Below are positions 17,322 to 26,366 of a stretch of 40,311 nt of DNA, one piece after another. The first letter of the stretch is position 1. Every line of letters starts with the position of its first letter. The stretch lies in the NCBI RefSeq assembly GCF_011022235.1, contig NZ_JAAIYP010000031.1, positions 1 through 40,311 on the forward strand, written 5' to 3'. Source of the stretch: Magnetospirillum aberrantis SpK. Lineage in GTDB: Bacteria > Pseudomonadota > Alphaproteobacteria > Rhodospirillales > Magnetospirillaceae. The translations under genes and the position numbers were made by a program. The notes under the pieces were generated by a model. That model searched no databases and was not told the origin of the DNA. It worked only from the letters and a program-made list of their open reading frames with translations.

Positions 17322-17354
17322 GCCTATGGTTTTCCTTGGCCGGGCGTCGGAACG

Positions 17355-18872
17355 CTAGTTCTGCTTCATCACGATCAAGGTCAGGTCGTCGTATAAGGGC
17401 TGGTCGCCGGCGTGGCGCTTCACGTCGGCGATCACCGCGTCCTTGATGGCGGTGGCCGGTTGGTCGGCATGACGGCGCACCGTCTCGCACAGGCGTTCGA
17501 GGCCATAGAGGTTGTGGTCGCGGTCGGCGGCTTCGGTGATGCCGTCGGTGTAAAGCACGACCGTATCGCCGGCATGCAGCGGGATCGAGGTTTCGGCCAC
17601 GAACGACCCGATGTCGTCCACCAACCCCAGCGGCAGACCAAGGTCGATGGTGTCCACCAGTTCGACGTCGCCGCCGACACGGACCACGATCACCGATTCG
17701 TGTTGGCCGCTGATGCGCAGGTGGCCGGCGGCCGCGTCGCTGTCTTCGGGGCGGTAATCCAGAAGCGCCAGCGTCAGGTTCTTGTCGCAGCCCATGCGCT
17801 GGGTGTTGTGATAGATGGTGCGGTTCAGCACGTCCAACAGCCGTACCGCGTCGCGTTCGTCGCAAGTTACCAGCGTCCGCACCGCGCTTTGGGTCATCAG
17901 CATGACCACGCCGCTTTCCAGTCCATGGCCGGTGACGTCGCCGATGCCGATGCGCACCCGGCCGTTCTCGCCTTTCAGGATGTCGTAATAGTCGCCGCCG
18001 ACCTCGGTCGCCGCCTCCATGTAGGCGGCAAGGTCCAGGCCCTTGATCTCGGCCAGTTCACCCAAGGTGGGCAGGACCATCTGCTGGATGCGGCGCGACA
18101 CCTCGAGTTCGGTGCCGAGACGGACGTTTTCCGCCTGGGCCCGGTCGCGCTGATCCATGCCCTGTTGCGCCGCCACCAGCATGGCGTTGAGCGAGCCGGC
18201 CAGTTGCCCCAGTTCGTCGGTTTCGTGTCCGGGCAAGGGCGGCAGCAACAGCGCGCCGGGCCGGGTCGGGTCGATGCGGCCGACCAATTGCGCCAGACGC
18301 ACCAGCGGGCGGGTGATCATCACGTAGAAGACGGCGACCACCAGCGCCGAGATGGCCAGCGAGCGCAACAGCCCCAAGGCGGCGTTGACCAGGGCGCGGT
18401 CATAGAAACCCCGCGTCATCGCCCCGACCGACAGCGAGACCTTGAGCTCGCCGACCGTGGCCCCGTCGTTGGCGCCGCCACGGTCACGCACCAAGGTCCG
18501 CTTGAATTCGGCCATGTCGCCGAACAGCATCTGGGCCAGCCGGCTGCCGGCACCGTCGCCGGGCCGCCGTCCCTCGGCCAACAGGTCGCCGAAATTGTCG
18601 TAAAGCCGGACGGCGGCGACGATGTCGTGGCCCAACAATCCGTCCACCACCCGGACCGACAGATCCGGGCTCAGCTGGTAGGCGGCCTCGACCGCCGATC
18701 CCGAGATGGTGTCCAGCGTCTGCGACACCTGGGTCGCAAGCTGAGTGCGGGTGGCGTGCCAGTCGTAGTACAGTTCCATCATGCTGCCGGCCAGACCGAG
18801 TACCAGCACCACGACCATGGTGACCAGGCCTTGCTTGGCGGTGATGCCCAACGGCGTCCTGGCTTTTGCCAC
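17355..18872 (-). CDS. membrane PP2C-family serine phosphatase with HAMP domain (RsbU/SiaA type)
   Basis: The protein (505 aa from the GTG at 18872) has TM1 at about 15-35, a periplasmic sensor of 130 residues, TM2 at about 165-187, a HAMP linker to 240, and a SpoIIE-like PP2C domain from 275 to the end. Metal-binding acidic residues are visible: D294 and D297 in GGDYYD, D312 in GIGDVTGHG, the Asp of YTDGITEA and the DD of YDDLTLIVMK. It would dephosphorylate a STAS antagonist, most likely the STAS protein encoded upstream, in response to an external cue. The GTG is chosen for its AAGGGGGG ribosome site; the frame remains open to 19022 across a hairpin-rich region that is unlikely to be coding. 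Confidence 0.9.
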   Translation of the reverse strand: MAKARTPLGITAKQGLVTMVVVLVLGLAGSMMELYYDWHATRTQLATQVSQTLDTISGSAVEAAYQLSPDLSVRVVDGLLGHDIVAAVRLYDNFGDLLAEGRRPGDGAGSRLAQMLFGDMAEFKRTLVRDRGGANDGATVGELKVSLSVGAMTRGFYDRALVNAALGLLRSLAISALVVAVFYVMITRPLVRLAQLVGRIDPTRPGALLLPPLPGHETDELGQLAGSLNAMLVAAQQGMDQRDRAQAENVRLGTELEVSRRIQQMVLPTLGELAEIKGLDLAAYMEAATEVGGDYYDILKGENGRVRIGIGDVTGHGLESGVVMLMTQSAVRTLVTCDERDAVRLLDVLNRTIYHNTQRMGCDKNLTLALLDYRPEDSDAAAGHLRISGQHESVIVVRVGGDVELVDTIDLGLPLGLVDDIGSFVAETSIPLHAGDTVVLYTDGITEAADRDHNLYGLERLCETVRRHADQPATAIKDAVIADVKRHAGDQPLYDDLTLIVMKQN

Positions 18873-19048
18873 CCCCGTTTCCCCCCTTATACCATGTCTC
18901 GGTGATCGGAACCGATCACCGAAGCCCTCCGCGGCGGGCGGGTTTCTCCGAAACCCTTGCCTCCCGCGGCATAAGCCGCGCGGCCCCTTGGGCCTAACCA
19001 AATCCCGATGAGTTTCACTCATCGGGATTTGGTATTAAGCGTCCCGTC
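18873..19048. other. intergenic region with five nested hairpins
   Basis: Five inverted repeats follow each other: GGTGATCGG/CCGATCACC (18901-18920), GGGTTTC/GAAACCC (about 18940-18956), GCGGC/GCCGC (about 18966-18979), GGCCC/GGGCC (about 18982-18994) and a 16-bp stem ACCAAATCCCGATGAG with its complement around a TTTCA loop (18997-19033). It separates the STAS gene from the phosphatase gene on the minus strand. No T-run follows, so an ordinary terminator is unlikely; an mRNA stability element or REP-like repeat is possible. Confidence 0.6.
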
Positions 19049-19393
19049 TCAGACGAATTCCATGCGCAAGGCCGGCATCAGCTTGCCCAGGTTGACCAGC
19101 GACTTGCCTTGCCACGCCACCGCCTTCGAGCCCAGGACGGTCAGGTCCACGGTCTTGCGGTTGCGAATTTCGATGACGAACTTGGACAGCGTGGCGATGC
19201 CCGAGCTGTTGAGGAATTCGAGCCCGCGCAGGTCCAGGGTCATGGAGCCATGCGGCACCGCGTCGAGCAGGAACCGCGCGATGGGGGCGTATTCCTCTAA
19301 TCCGTTCAGACGCAAGATACCCTTGAGCGCGGCGGTGCGCGTCTCGGGGTTCCAGTCCAGGCTGTAGCTTTCGCCGGTGATGACGGTTTCCAT
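19049..19393 (-). CDS. STAS-domain antagonist (slr1659/SiaC type)
   Basis: The 114-residue protein is a single STAS-like domain, the type that is phosphorylated on Ser/Thr by a HATPase kinase and dephosphorylated by a PP2C phosphatase. The expected phosphorylation loop is LEFLNSSGIATLSKF, with S63 and S64 as candidates. The gene follows the HATPase gene by only 8 bases on the same strand. The ATG at 19393 is chosen because the family N-terminus begins here; the frame extends to 19468 inside the upstream gene. The downstream target of the free form is unknown. Confidence 0.86.
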   Translation of the reverse strand: METVITGESYSLDWNPETRTAALKGILRLNGLEEYAPIARFLLDAVPHGSMTLDLRGLEFLNSSGIATLSKFVIEIRNRKTVDLTVLGSKAVAWQGKSLVNLGKLMPALRMEFV

Positions 19394-19401
19394 GGAAGTC
19401 C

Positions 19402-19989
19402 TTATATCTCCAAACGTACCTGGGTGGTCACCCGCATGCCGCCTTCGGCCAGATTCTCGAAGCGCCATGCCAGCGTGGCGCCGTAATCGTTGATCATGGT
19501 GACCAGCCCCAACCCGGAGCCGCCGGTCTCGGCCGCGCGTTCCAACTGGCGGACGTAGATTTCCGCCGGGTCGCCGTCGGTCAGTTCGCGGACGAAGTCG
19601 TGAAACGCCTGCCCCCGCTCGGTCCCGGTCGAATTGGCGGCGGTGAAGAGGATGGAATCGGCCCGAAGCGCCAACCGGATGGTGGTGGGGTGCGCCAGGT
19701 CCTCTTCGCTGTACTTCATGGCGTTTTCCAGCAATTCGTTGGCGATGTAGTTCACCGCGCCGCGAATTTCGCTGTGCCGGTCCAGGCTGGTGGGGTCGTT
19801 CTGGTCGCGCGGCAGAAAGGTCGTGACGTAGTCGGCCAGGAAATCGGCCGACAGGCCGTTGTTGCGCCAGCGCTGCTTGAGCGGCACCGAACTGGGGGAA
19901 AAGGCCAGCTCCAGTCCTTCGCGGAACGGGCCTTGCCCTTCGCTGCCCACGTCATCCGGTGTTTCGAACGTGCCGATGAACTCTGTCAT
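19402..19989 (-). CDS. HATPase-domain regulator (slr1658/SiaB type)
   Basis: The 195-residue protein carries a GHKL ATP-binding fold: N-box ANELLENAMKYSEE (E85, N89) and G-box GGSGLGLVTMINDYG near residue 160. It lacks the His-phosphotransfer domain of a histidine kinase. Such proteins act as Ser/Thr kinases or anti-regulators of a partner STAS protein, which here is the next gene. GAGGGGGAAGC precedes the ATG at 19989. It lies 67 bases after the hybrid kinase on the same strand. The role in a partner switch is inferred from the gene order. Confidence 0.86.
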   Translation of the reverse strand: MTEFIGTFETPDDVGSEGQGPFREGLELAFSPSSVPLKQRWRNNGLSADFLADYVTTFLPRDQNDPTSLDRHSEIRGAVNYIANELLENAMKYSEEDLAHPTTIRLALRADSILFTAANSTGTERGQAFHDFVRELTDGDPAEIYVRQLERAAETGGSGLGLVTMINDYGATLAWRFENLAEGGMRVTTQVRLEI

Positions 19990-20056
19990 GCTTCCCCCTC
20001 GCATGTGGCGGCAATATTAGGCCTTGCTTCCGTCCCTGGTGCAAGCTCTCCACGGA

Positions 20057-22261
20057 TCAGGCGTCGTTCAGCCAGGCGCAGCCGCGGGCATAGGCGGCGG
20101 GAACCTGGTCGGCCAGACGGGTGGCGTCGTCAAGGCGGCCCTCGCGGACCGCCGCCTCGATGGCCGCGCACAGGCGTTGCAGTCCAGTCAATCCGACCTG
20201 GGCCGAAGCGCCCTTGAGGTCGTGGGCGCGTTCGGCCATGACCTTGCCGTCGCGCAGCGCGATGGCGGCGGATAATTGGCCCAACAGGTCCTGGGCGGTG
20301 GCGTGGTATTGCGGCAGCAGTTCCGCCAGCGCGTCCCCCCCCAGGGCGGAACGCAGGATGTCCAGGTGGGCGGGGTCGAAATCGCTTTCGCCGCCACCTT
20401 GGCGATGGGCCATGACGCGGGCCACCGCCTCGGCCAGATGTTCCGGGGTCACCGGCTTGGGGATGAAGTCGTCCATGCCGGCCGCCAGACAATCCTGAAC
20501 CTCGTCGCGGGTGGCGGCGGCGGTCAGCGCCACCACCGGCACGGCGCCGGTCGGCGACGGCAGGGCGCGGATGGCCCGCACGGCGGCGACACCGTCCATC
20601 ACCGGCATGTGGCGGTCCATCAGCACCAGATCGTAGTCGCCGCCCTGGATCATCTCGACCGCCTTGGCGCCGTTCTCGGCGAAAGCAACGCGGTGGCCCT
20701 GGCGTTCCAGCATGCCGACGGCGACGCGCCGGTTGACCGGGTTGTCCTCGACCACCAGCACCGACAGGCCGGCTGGCATGGCGGGCGGCAGGGCGGCATT
20801 CAGCGCCGGGTCGCCGCCCGGCCGTGGGCTTCCGGCCGGAGCGTCCAGCCAGTCCAGCGCCGCCGCCAGCGCGCTTTCGCGGGGCGGTTCGCCGATGGTC
20901 ACCGTCATGCCGGTGGGGTCGGGCACGCCCAGCCCGCCCGGCGGACACAGGATCACCGCCCGAAGCGCCGCGGCGGTGGCCAGGGCGCGGGCCCGATCCT
21001 GCGGCAGGCGGGCGCCGGTCACCAGCACGTCGCCGGCCCGGGCGGTCGCGGTCACCGCATCGGCTCCGGTCCGCAGTGCCGTCATGCCCCATCCGTCCAG
21101 GGTGCGGACCAGCAACCCGGCCACCTGGTCGTCGTCCTCGACCACCAGCACCCGGCCGGGCGGCCGGGCGGGACGGCAGCGGCGGCCAGGGTCGTCGGCG
21201 GCGGCCAGCGGTACCCAGAACCAGAAGGTGCTGCCCAGGCCGGGTTCGCTGTCGACACCGATGGCGCCGCCCATCAATTCCGCCAACTGGTGACAGATGG
21301 ACAGACCCAGCCCGGTGCCGCCGAACTTGCGCGCCACCCAGGTAGCGGCCTGGGCATAGCGGTTGAACAGGCGGTGGCGGCCATCCTCGCCGATGCCGAT
21401 GCCGGTGTCGGTCACCGCGAAATAAAGCCGGTCGTCGTTTTCGCCGGGCCGCCGTTCCACGGTCAGGGTGACGCTGCCTTTTTCGGTGAACTTGATGGCG
21501 TTGCCCAACAGGTTGACCAGAACCTGGCGCAGTCGCATGGGATCGCCCACCACCATGGCCGGCAGGTCGGGGGCGACATGATGGGCCAGCGCCAGGCCGC
21601 GTTCGCTGGCCCGCATGCTCATCAACGCGAAGCATTCCTCGACCAGCTGCACCAGGTTGACGTCGATGTGTTCGATGTCGAGCCGTCCGGCCTCGATCTT
21701 GGACAGGTCCAACAGGTCGTCGAGGATATTGAGCAGCAACCGCCCCGACGACACCACGGTCTCGGCCATGTCGCGCTGTTCCGGGGTCAAGGGCGTGTCG
21801 AGCAGCAGCCGGGCCATGCCCAGGACGCCGTTCATGGGGGTTCGCACCTCGTGCGAGACCACGGCGACGAATTCGGTCTTGGCGCGGGCCAGTTCCTCGG
21901 CCTGTTCCTTGGCCAGCAGGATGCGCTCGTTTTCCAGGCGCAGTTCCTCGTTGGCCAACTCGCGTTCGACGTCGATCTCGTCGCTGTGTTCGGTGATGGT
22001 CTGGATGATCAGTTCGAGGTCGGCCTTTTGCTCGCTCAGCGCGTCGAGCAGGCGTTGCAGGCGGATTTCGGCACGGATGCGTTCGGCGATCTCGCCGCGC
22101 ATCTGGTCGTTGGCCAGCGCCAGTTCGGCCTCGATGGCGTCGCCGTGCTCGATCGCCGCCTGCAATTCGATTTGCAGATCGGCGTTTTCCTGTTCCACGC
22201 GGGACATGGCGGCGCGTGTCGAGGCAAGCTCGTCCTTCAGCGCCAGCACCTCGTCGGCCAT
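20057..22261 (-). CDS. soluble hybrid histidine kinase with pseudo-receiver, receiver and Hpt
   Basis: The 734-residue protein has no membrane segment. Order: a long coiled coil (1-125), HisKA with H137 in [10 protein letters not shown], HATPase with N254, D285 in DTGIGIG and GTGLGLS at 315-321, a first receiver-like domain (370-450), a second receiver (500-610) and a C-terminal Hpt (about 625-734) with H680 in [13 protein letters not shown]. The first receiver keeps the acidic N-terminal VVEDDD, but the phospho-acceptor Asp is replaced by Thr415 ([10 protein letters not shown]), so it is a pseudo-receiver. The second is intact with D549 and K602. It is the most upstream gene of the phosphatase/STAS/HATPase block and may feed it. 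The input is unknown; the coiled coil probably binds a partner. Confidence 0.92.
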   Translation of the reverse strand: MADEVLALKDELASTRAAMSRVEQENADLQIELQAAIEHGDAIEAELALANDQMRGEIAERIRAEIRLQRLLDALSEQKADLELIIQTITEHSDEIDVERELANEELRLENERILLAKEQAEELARAKTEFVAVVSHEVRTPMNGVLGMARLLLDTPLTPEQRDMAETVVSSGRLLLNILDDLLDLSKIEAGRLDIEHIDVNLVQLVEECFALMSMRASERGLALAHHVAPDLPAMVVGDPMRLRQVLVNLLGNAIKFTEKGSVTLTVERRPGENDDRLYFAVTDTGIGIGEDGRHRLFNRYAQAATWVARKFGGTGLGLSICHQLAELMGGAIGVDSEPGLGSTFWFWVPLAAADDPGRRCRPARPPGRVLVVEDDDQVAGLLVRTLDGWGMTALRTGADAVTATARAGDVLVTGARLPQDRARALATAAALRAVILCPPGGLGVPDPTGMTVTIGEPPRESALAAALDWLDAPAGSPRPGGDPALNAALPPAMPAGLSVLVVEDNPVNRRVAVGMLERQGHRVAFAENGAKAVEMIQGGDYDLVLMDRHMPVMDGVAAVRAIRALPSPTGAVPVVALTAAATRDEVQDCLAAGMDDFIPKPVTPEHLAEAVARVMAHRQGGGESDFDPAHLDILRSALGGDALAELLPQYHATAQDLLGQLSAAIALRDGKVMAERAHDLKGASAQVGLTGLQRLCAAIEAAVREGRLDDATRLADQVPAAYARGCAWLNDA

Positions 22262-22328
22262 GTGCAAATCCCCCGGCGTCGCCGTGTTCTTATTTAGCAC
22301 GGGCGGAGGGATCGGGCAAAACGTCGCT

Positions 22329-22367
22329 GAAAACGACGAAGCCCGGCGCGATGGCCGGGCTGTCGTC
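22329..22367 (-). terminator. terminator of tRNA-Arg
   Basis: AGCCCGGC pairs with GCCGGGCT, extended by GACGA/TCGTC with a one-base bulge (22335-22367). On the minus strand GTTTTC follows. It lies just past the tRNA 3' end and ahead of the hybrid kinase gene. Confidence 0.65.
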
Positions 22368-22385
22368 AATCTCTTATGAAGGAAA

Positions 22386-22462
22386 TGGCGCGCCCGGAAG
22401 GACTCGAACCTCCAGCCCCCAGATTCGTAGTCTGGTGCTCTATCCAATTGAGCTACGGGCGC
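22386..22462 (-). tRNA. tRNA-Arg (ACG)
   Basis: The minus strand folds as a standard cloverleaf: acceptor GCGCCCG paired with CGGGCGC, a D-arm AGCTCAATTGGATAGAGC, anticodon stem CCAGA/TCTGG around CTACGAA with anticodon ACG, and a T-arm with GGTTCGAGTCC. The 3' CCA is encoded. The A34 would be edited to inosine by TadA, to read CGU, CGC and CGA. No repeated 3' end of the tRNA (attachment site) was seen nearby. Confidence 0.97.
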
Positions 22463-22734
22463 ATTTCCTACCGGCCGTTACCGTCCGGCGAGGTGGCGGA
22501 ACCTACACAAACCCGATGTGGGGGGCAAGCACTTTTTTTTCAAGATTTCGGCAAGTCCGGGGGCAGCTAGGGGATTCAATGGAGTTAGGGTGCAAATCCG
22601 GCTTGTGGCTGTCTGCGGGTTTGCGTAAAATCCCCGACGATTGCGGGGGGGCAAGATAATTTCCCACAAAATCAGAGTATTGCTGTCCCGGCGGGTTTCA
22701 TCCCAATTGGCGAACTAAAAGGTAAGCAGTCCCA

Positions 22735-23835
22735 ATGGCCCTGAAGACGACCCATGCCGCGGCCTTGTGCGCGGTTCTCCTGGCAGGCGGATGTTCGTTC
22801 GCCGAGGAATCGCTGTTTCCCCAGTCCGGGACGGTGGAGCAGCAGGCCGCGGGATCGCCGCCTGCTTTGGGAAGCAGTAACTTCGACCCTCCCGGCGTCA
22901 CCTCGGGTGCCGCGACCGGCACCTATGTCGGTCAGAAGGTGAGCAACCTTCGCGGCGACCTGCAACAGCTTCAGGGGATGCTCGCGACGCATAACCAGGG
23001 GCTCCAGGCCATCCGCAACGACACCGTCCAGGACTCGCAGCGCTATCACGGCACCGTCGCCGCGATCAACGCGCGCCTCCAGGTCGGCACCACGCCGGGC
23101 AACCCGATCCTGAACCAGCAATGGAACGCCGCCCAGGGCGAACTGGACCGCATCAACGAGGACGTCCTCAAGATGACGCGCCTGGCCAACGAGGTAACCT
23201 CGTCCTCGGCGCTGTCGGCCTATCTGCTGGAATCGGTTCGCGCCGCCCGCCAGCTTTCCGGCGCCGTCGACGAGGACCACCGCCAGCTGCGCATCCTCGA
23301 GGACGAGACCAACCGAACCGTGGTGCTGATCGAGCGTCTGTTGACCGAATTGTCCGACGACGTCAATCGTCAGCAGAACTACGTCGCCAACGAACGCAAC
23401 AACCTCAACACCCTGGCGCTGGCCATCAAGAACGGCCAGCTCTATGGCGGTTCCTTCGCCACCCGGCCCGGCACCTCGATCGCCCCGGCGTCCTATGACG
23501 CGCCGATGGCGGCGCCGCGTTCGGCGGTCATGGCCGACGCGCCGCTGGTGACCATTCGCTTCGACAAGGCCAACGTGAACTACGAAGGCGCGCTTTACGC
23601 CGCCGTCAAGGGCGCGCTGGACCGTCGCCCGTCGGCCTCGTTCGACGTGGTCGCGGTGTCGCCCACCAGCACCACTCCCGGCGGTCAGGCGTTGGGTGCC
23701 ACCAATGTTCGCCGCAACGCCGAATCGGTGGTCCGCTCGCTGACCAACATGGGTCTGCCGGCCAACCGCATCCGCGTCAGCCAGAACACCAGCCCCGCCG
23801 TTTCCAGCGGCGAGGTTCAGGTTTACGTGCGCTGA
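22735..23835 (+). CDS. lipoprotein with coiled coil and C-terminal OmpA-like domain
   Basis: The 366-residue protein begins with a lipoprotein signal, lipobox LLAGGC with C20 (next residue S, favouring the outer membrane). Residues 60-230 are mostly helical with heptad-like spacing (LRGDLQQLQGMLATHNQGLQ, LEDETNRTVVLIERLLTELSDDV). The last 100 residues resemble an OmpA-like peptidoglycan-associated fold (VTIRFDKANVNYEGALYAAVKGALDRRPSASFDVVAVSP, then NVRRNAESVVRSLTNMGLPANRIRV). It would link the outer membrane to the cell wall. A bidirectional terminator closes the gene. No partner genes are next to it. Confidence 0.8.
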   Translation: MALKTTHAAALCAVLLAGGCSFAEESLFPQSGTVEQQAAGSPPALGSSNFDPPGVTSGAATGTYVGQKVSNLRGDLQQLQGMLATHNQGLQAIRNDTVQDSQRYHGTVAAINARLQVGTTPGNPILNQQWNAAQGELDRINEDVLKMTRLANEVTSSSALSAYLLESVRAARQLSGAVDEDHRQLRILEDETNRTVVLIERLLTELSDDVNRQQNYVANERNNLNTLALAIKNGQLYGGSFATRPGTSIAPASYDAPMAAPRSAVMADAPLVTIRFDKANVNYEGALYAAVKGALDRRPSASFDVVAVSPTSTTPGGQALGATNVRRNAESVVRSLTNMGLPANRIRVSQNTSPAVSSGEVQVYVR

Positions 23836-23859
23836 TCCTGGCGAACGGCTGAAGTTTTG

Positions 23860-23892
23860 AAAAAGCCCCAGGGGGTTCCCCTGGGGCTTTTT
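23860..23892. terminator. bidirectional terminator
   Basis: A 15-bp stem (AAAAAGCCCCAGGGG with its complement) around a 3-base loop lies between the convergent lipoprotein and guanidinium exporter genes. It has T-runs on both strands and can stop transcription from both sides. Confidence 0.92.
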
Positions 23893-23897
23893 GTCTT

Positions 23898-24215
23898 TCA
23901 CGGCTCGCTCAGCTTGAGACCGACGATGCCGGCGGCGATGGCGGCCACGCACAGCAGGCGGAAGGGCGAGGCGTTCTCTCCCAGGGCGACAAGCCCGACC
24001 AGGACGCTGCCGACGATGCCGATCCCTGTCCATACGGCGTAGGCGGTGGACAGGGGCAGGCTGCGCATGGACAGCCCCAACAACGCGATCGACGCGATCA
24101 TGGCGGCAAGCGTGGCCGCCATGATCCAGGGACGGGTCAGCCCTGCGCCGGCCTTGAGTCCGGCGGCCCAGCCGACTTCCAGCAATCCGGCGACAATCAG
24201 ATAAATCCAGGCCAT
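23898..24215 (-). CDS. gdx: guanidinium exporter (SMR family)
   Basis: The 105-residue protein has four transmembrane helices and the Gdx/SugE subfamily features: E13 and W16 in [13 protein letters not shown], then [14 protein letters not shown] and [26 protein letters not shown]. Gdx proteins export guanidinium as antiparallel dimers in exchange for protons. The assignment is strengthened by a guanidine-II riboswitch directly upstream. The ATG at 24215 lies 7 bases after GGAGGGG. The frame extends to 24446 across the riboswitch and is not coding there. Confidence 0.94.
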   Translation of the reverse strand: MAWIYLIVAGLLEVGWAAGLKAGAGLTRPWIMAATLAAMIASIALLGLSMRSLPLSTAYAVWTGIGIVGSVLVGLVALGENASPFRLLCVAAIAAGIVGLKLSEP

Positions 24216-24233
24216 GGGACGGCCCCTCCAGGC

Positions 24234-24284
24234 AATGGGGTCGTCCCCGTCGTGCCCGAAAGATGGCGGGGTCGTCCCCGCGCC
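24234..24284 (-). promoter_or_regulatory. guanidine-II (mini-ykkC) riboswitch of gdx
   Basis: On the minus strand two hairpins share the exact core GGGGACGACCCC, that is a 4-bp GC stem with the ACGA loop typical of mini-ykkC (24268-24279 and 24237-24248). Each stem is extended by at least two pairs. They are separated by 19 bases. The second is followed after 6 bases by the ribosome site GGAGGGG (about 24222-24230) and then the gdx ATG. In known members, guanidine binding to the paired loops frees the ribosome site. Position and gene partner both fit. Confidence 0.9.
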
Positions 24285-24371
24285 GGGTCTGTGCCTCACA
24301 TATGGGTGTTGTCCGGCCGACAGGCAAAGAGAAAGGTTCACCGTCCCGCTTGGCCGCGGGGGTGACGGGCC

Positions 24372-24410
24372 AAACGAAAACCCCCGCGTCCTTGCGGAAC
24401 GCGGGGGTTT
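24372..24410 (-). terminator. terminator of the etfBA-hbd operon
   Basis: A 12-bp stem (AAACCCCCGCGT with ACGCGGGGGTTT, 24378-24389 and 24399-24410) closes a 9-base loop. On the minus strand it is followed by TTTTCGTTT. It lies 42 bases past the hbd stop. Confidence 0.85.
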
Positions 24411-24452
24411 CGGTTCGCCCTTTCGGAGCCTCTGAGACGAGGCCACTCCGAT

Positions 24453-25331
24453 TTAGCGGGTGGGAACGGGCTTCTCGCCGCTGTAATCGTAGAAACCACG
24501 GCCGGTCTTGCGGCCCAGCCAGCCGGCTTCCACGTACTTCACCAGCAGCGGGCAAGGACGGTACTTGGTGTCGGCCAAGCCGTCATGCAGAACGTGCATG
24601 ATCGCCAGACAGGTGTCGAGGCCGATGAAATCGGCCAGCTCCAGCGGACCCATGGGATGGTTGGCACCCAGCTTCATGGCGGTGTCGATGGCTTCCACCG
24701 AACCGACGCCTTCGTACAGGGTGTAGACCGCCTCGTTGATCATCGGCAGCAGGATGCGGTTGACGATGAAGGCCGGGAAGTCTTCGGCGGAAACCGGGCT
24801 CTTGCCCAGCTTCATGACCATGTCGCGCACCAGCGAGAAGGTTTCCTCGGCGGTGGCGATGCCGCGGATCAGCTCGACCAATTGCATCACCGGCACCGGG
24901 TTCATGAAGTGCATACCCATGAACTTGGCCGGGCGGTCGGTCGAGGCACCCAGGCGGGTGATCGAGATCGACGAGGTGTTGGACGCGATATAGGCCTCGG
25001 GCTTCAGGGCCGGGCACAGCATGGCGAAGATCTTGCGCTTGACCGCTTCGTCTTCGGTGGCCGCCTCGATCACCAGATCGCTGTCGCCGAAATCGGCATA
25101 GGCGGTGGTGGTCTTGATCCGGCCCAAGGTGCCGGCCTTGTCGGCTTCGCTGATCCTGCCCTTGGACAACTGGCGGGCCAGGTTCTTTTCAATGGTGGCG
25201 ATGCCCTTCTTCAGGGCCTCTTCGGAAATGTCCAGCAACACCACGTCGAAGCCGGCGGAGGCGCAGACATGGGCGATACCGTTGCCCATCTGGCCAGCGC
25301 CGATGACACCGATTTTTTGGATAGCGGCCAT
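24453..25331 (-). CDS. hbd: 3-hydroxybutyryl-CoA dehydrogenase
   Basis: The 292-residue enzyme oxidises 3-hydroxyacyl-CoA (or reduces acetoacetyl-CoA) with NAD(P). The Rossmann motif [14 protein letters not shown] is at 7-20, followed by [20 protein letters not shown], the catalytic His region [30 protein letters not shown] and [16 protein letters not shown] with the C-terminal GRGFYDY signature. Length is normal. It is the last gene after etfB and etfA on the minus strand, 99 bases from etfA; such pairing fits short-chain fatty acid or polyhydroxybutyrate metabolism. Confidence 0.95.
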   Translation of the reverse strand: MAAIQKIGVIGAGQMGNGIAHVCASAGFDVVLLDISEEALKKGIATIEKNLARQLSKGRISEADKAGTLGRIKTTTAYADFGDSDLVIEAATEDEAVKRKIFAMLCPALKPEAYIASNTSSISITRLGASTDRPAKFMGMHFMNPVPVMQLVELIRGIATAEETFSLVRDMVMKLGKSPVSAEDFPAFIVNRILLPMINEAVYTLYEGVGSVEAIDTAMKLGANHPMGPLELADFIGLDTCLAIMHVLHDGLADTKYRPCPLLVKYVEAGWLGRKTGRGFYDYSGEKPVPTR

Positions 25332-25391
25332 TACAAGCTCCCTGAGTTTGGTGTTTTGGCTTCGACGCGCGCGCGGTGTCCTGGCGCGTGT

Positions 25392-25418
25392 GGGGCGGCC
25401 CCCGAAAAGGGCCGCCCC
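25392..25418 (-). other. GC-rich hairpin between etfA and hbd
   Basis: GGGGCGGCCC and GGGCCGCCCC (25392-25401 and 25409-25418) form a perfect 10-bp stem with a 7-base loop 13 bases after the etfA stop. No T-run follows on the minus strand, so it more likely stabilises the etf message or lowers hbd expression than acts as a full terminator. Confidence 0.6.
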
Positions 25419-25430
25419 GGCGTCGTATGC

Positions 25431-26366
25431 TTACTTGTCCAGTTCGGCGGCCAGTTCCGGCAACGCCTTGAACAGGTCGGCCACCAAGCCGTAATCGGCC
25501 ACCTGGAAGATGGGGGCCTCTTCGTCCTTGTTGATGGCGACGATGACCTTGCTGTCCTTCATGCCGGCCAGATGCTGGATGGCGCCCGAGATGCCGACGG
25601 CGATGTACAACTCGGGGGCGACGATCTTGCCGGTCTGGCCGACCTGAAGGTCGTTGGGAACGAAGCCTGCATCCACGGCGGCGCGCGAGGCGCCGACGGC
25701 GGCACCCAGCTTGTCCGCCACCTTTTCCAGCAGGTGGAAGTTCTCGCCCGACTGCATGCCGCGGCCGCCCGAGATGATGATACGGGCCGAGGTCAGCTCG
25801 GGGCGTTCGGACTTGGAAAGCTGCTGGCTGACGAAGGACGACACGGCCGGATCGGCCGGCACGACCACCGCTTCGACCGGGGCCGAACCACCCGAGGCGG
25901 CGGCCGCCTCGAAGGCGGTGGTGCGCACGGTGATGACCTTGAGCGCGTCCTTGGACTGCACGGTCGCCAGCGCGTTGCCGGCATAGATCGGACGCACGAA
26001 GGTATCGGCCGACACGACCGCGGTGATGTCCGAAATCTGCGCCACGTCCAACAGCGCGGCGACGCGCGGCAGCACGTTCTTGCCGGTCGAGGTGGCGGGG
26101 GCCAGCACTGCGGCGTAGCCCTTGGCCAGTTCCACCAGCAGCGCGGCCAGCGGCTCGGCCAGATGGTGTTCGAACTGGGCGGCGTCGGCGGTCAGGACCT
26201 TGGCGACGCCTTCGACGGCGGCAGCGGCCTGGGCCACGGCGGCGATGCCGGAACCGGCCACCAGCACATGGACGTCGGCATCCAGCGCCTTGGCGGCGGT
26301 GACGGTGTTGAGGGTCGAGGCCTTGAGTTGGCCGGCCTCGTGCTCGGCGAGAACCAGGACGCTCAT
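25431..26366 (-). CDS. etfA: electron transfer flavoprotein alpha subunit
   Basis: The 311-residue protein is the FAD-binding half of ETF, which passes electrons from acyl-CoA dehydrogenases to ETF:quinone oxidoreductase. Family features are the N-terminal [14 protein letters not shown], then [65 protein letters not shown] and [24 protein letters not shown], all FAD contact segments in order. The start codon overlaps the etfB stop by one base (TGATG), so the subunits are made in a coupled way. Confidence 0.97.
   Translation of the reverse strand: MSVLVLAEHEAGQLKASTLNTVTAAKALDADVHVLVAGSGIAAVAQAAAAVEGVAKVLTADAAQFEHHLAEPLAALLVELAKGYAAVLAPATSTGKNVLPRVAALLDVAQISDITAVVSADTFVRPIYAGNALATVQSKDALKVITVRTTAFEAAAASGGSAPVEAVVVPADPAVSSFVSQQLSKSERPELTSARIIISGGRGMQSGENFHLLEKVADKLGAAVGASRAAVDAGFVPNDLQVGQTGKIVAPELYIAVGISGAIQHLAGMKDSKVIVAINKDEEAPIFQVADYGLVADLFKALPELAAELDK

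Noticed and set aside
20276-22297. A 673-codon plus-strand frame
   Set aside because: Shadow of the hybrid histidine kinase, which has all kinase boxes on the minus strand.
22386-22462. tRNA-Arg as integration site of a mobile element
   Set aside because: No integrase, no direct repeat of the tRNA end and no AT-rich shift was seen next to it.
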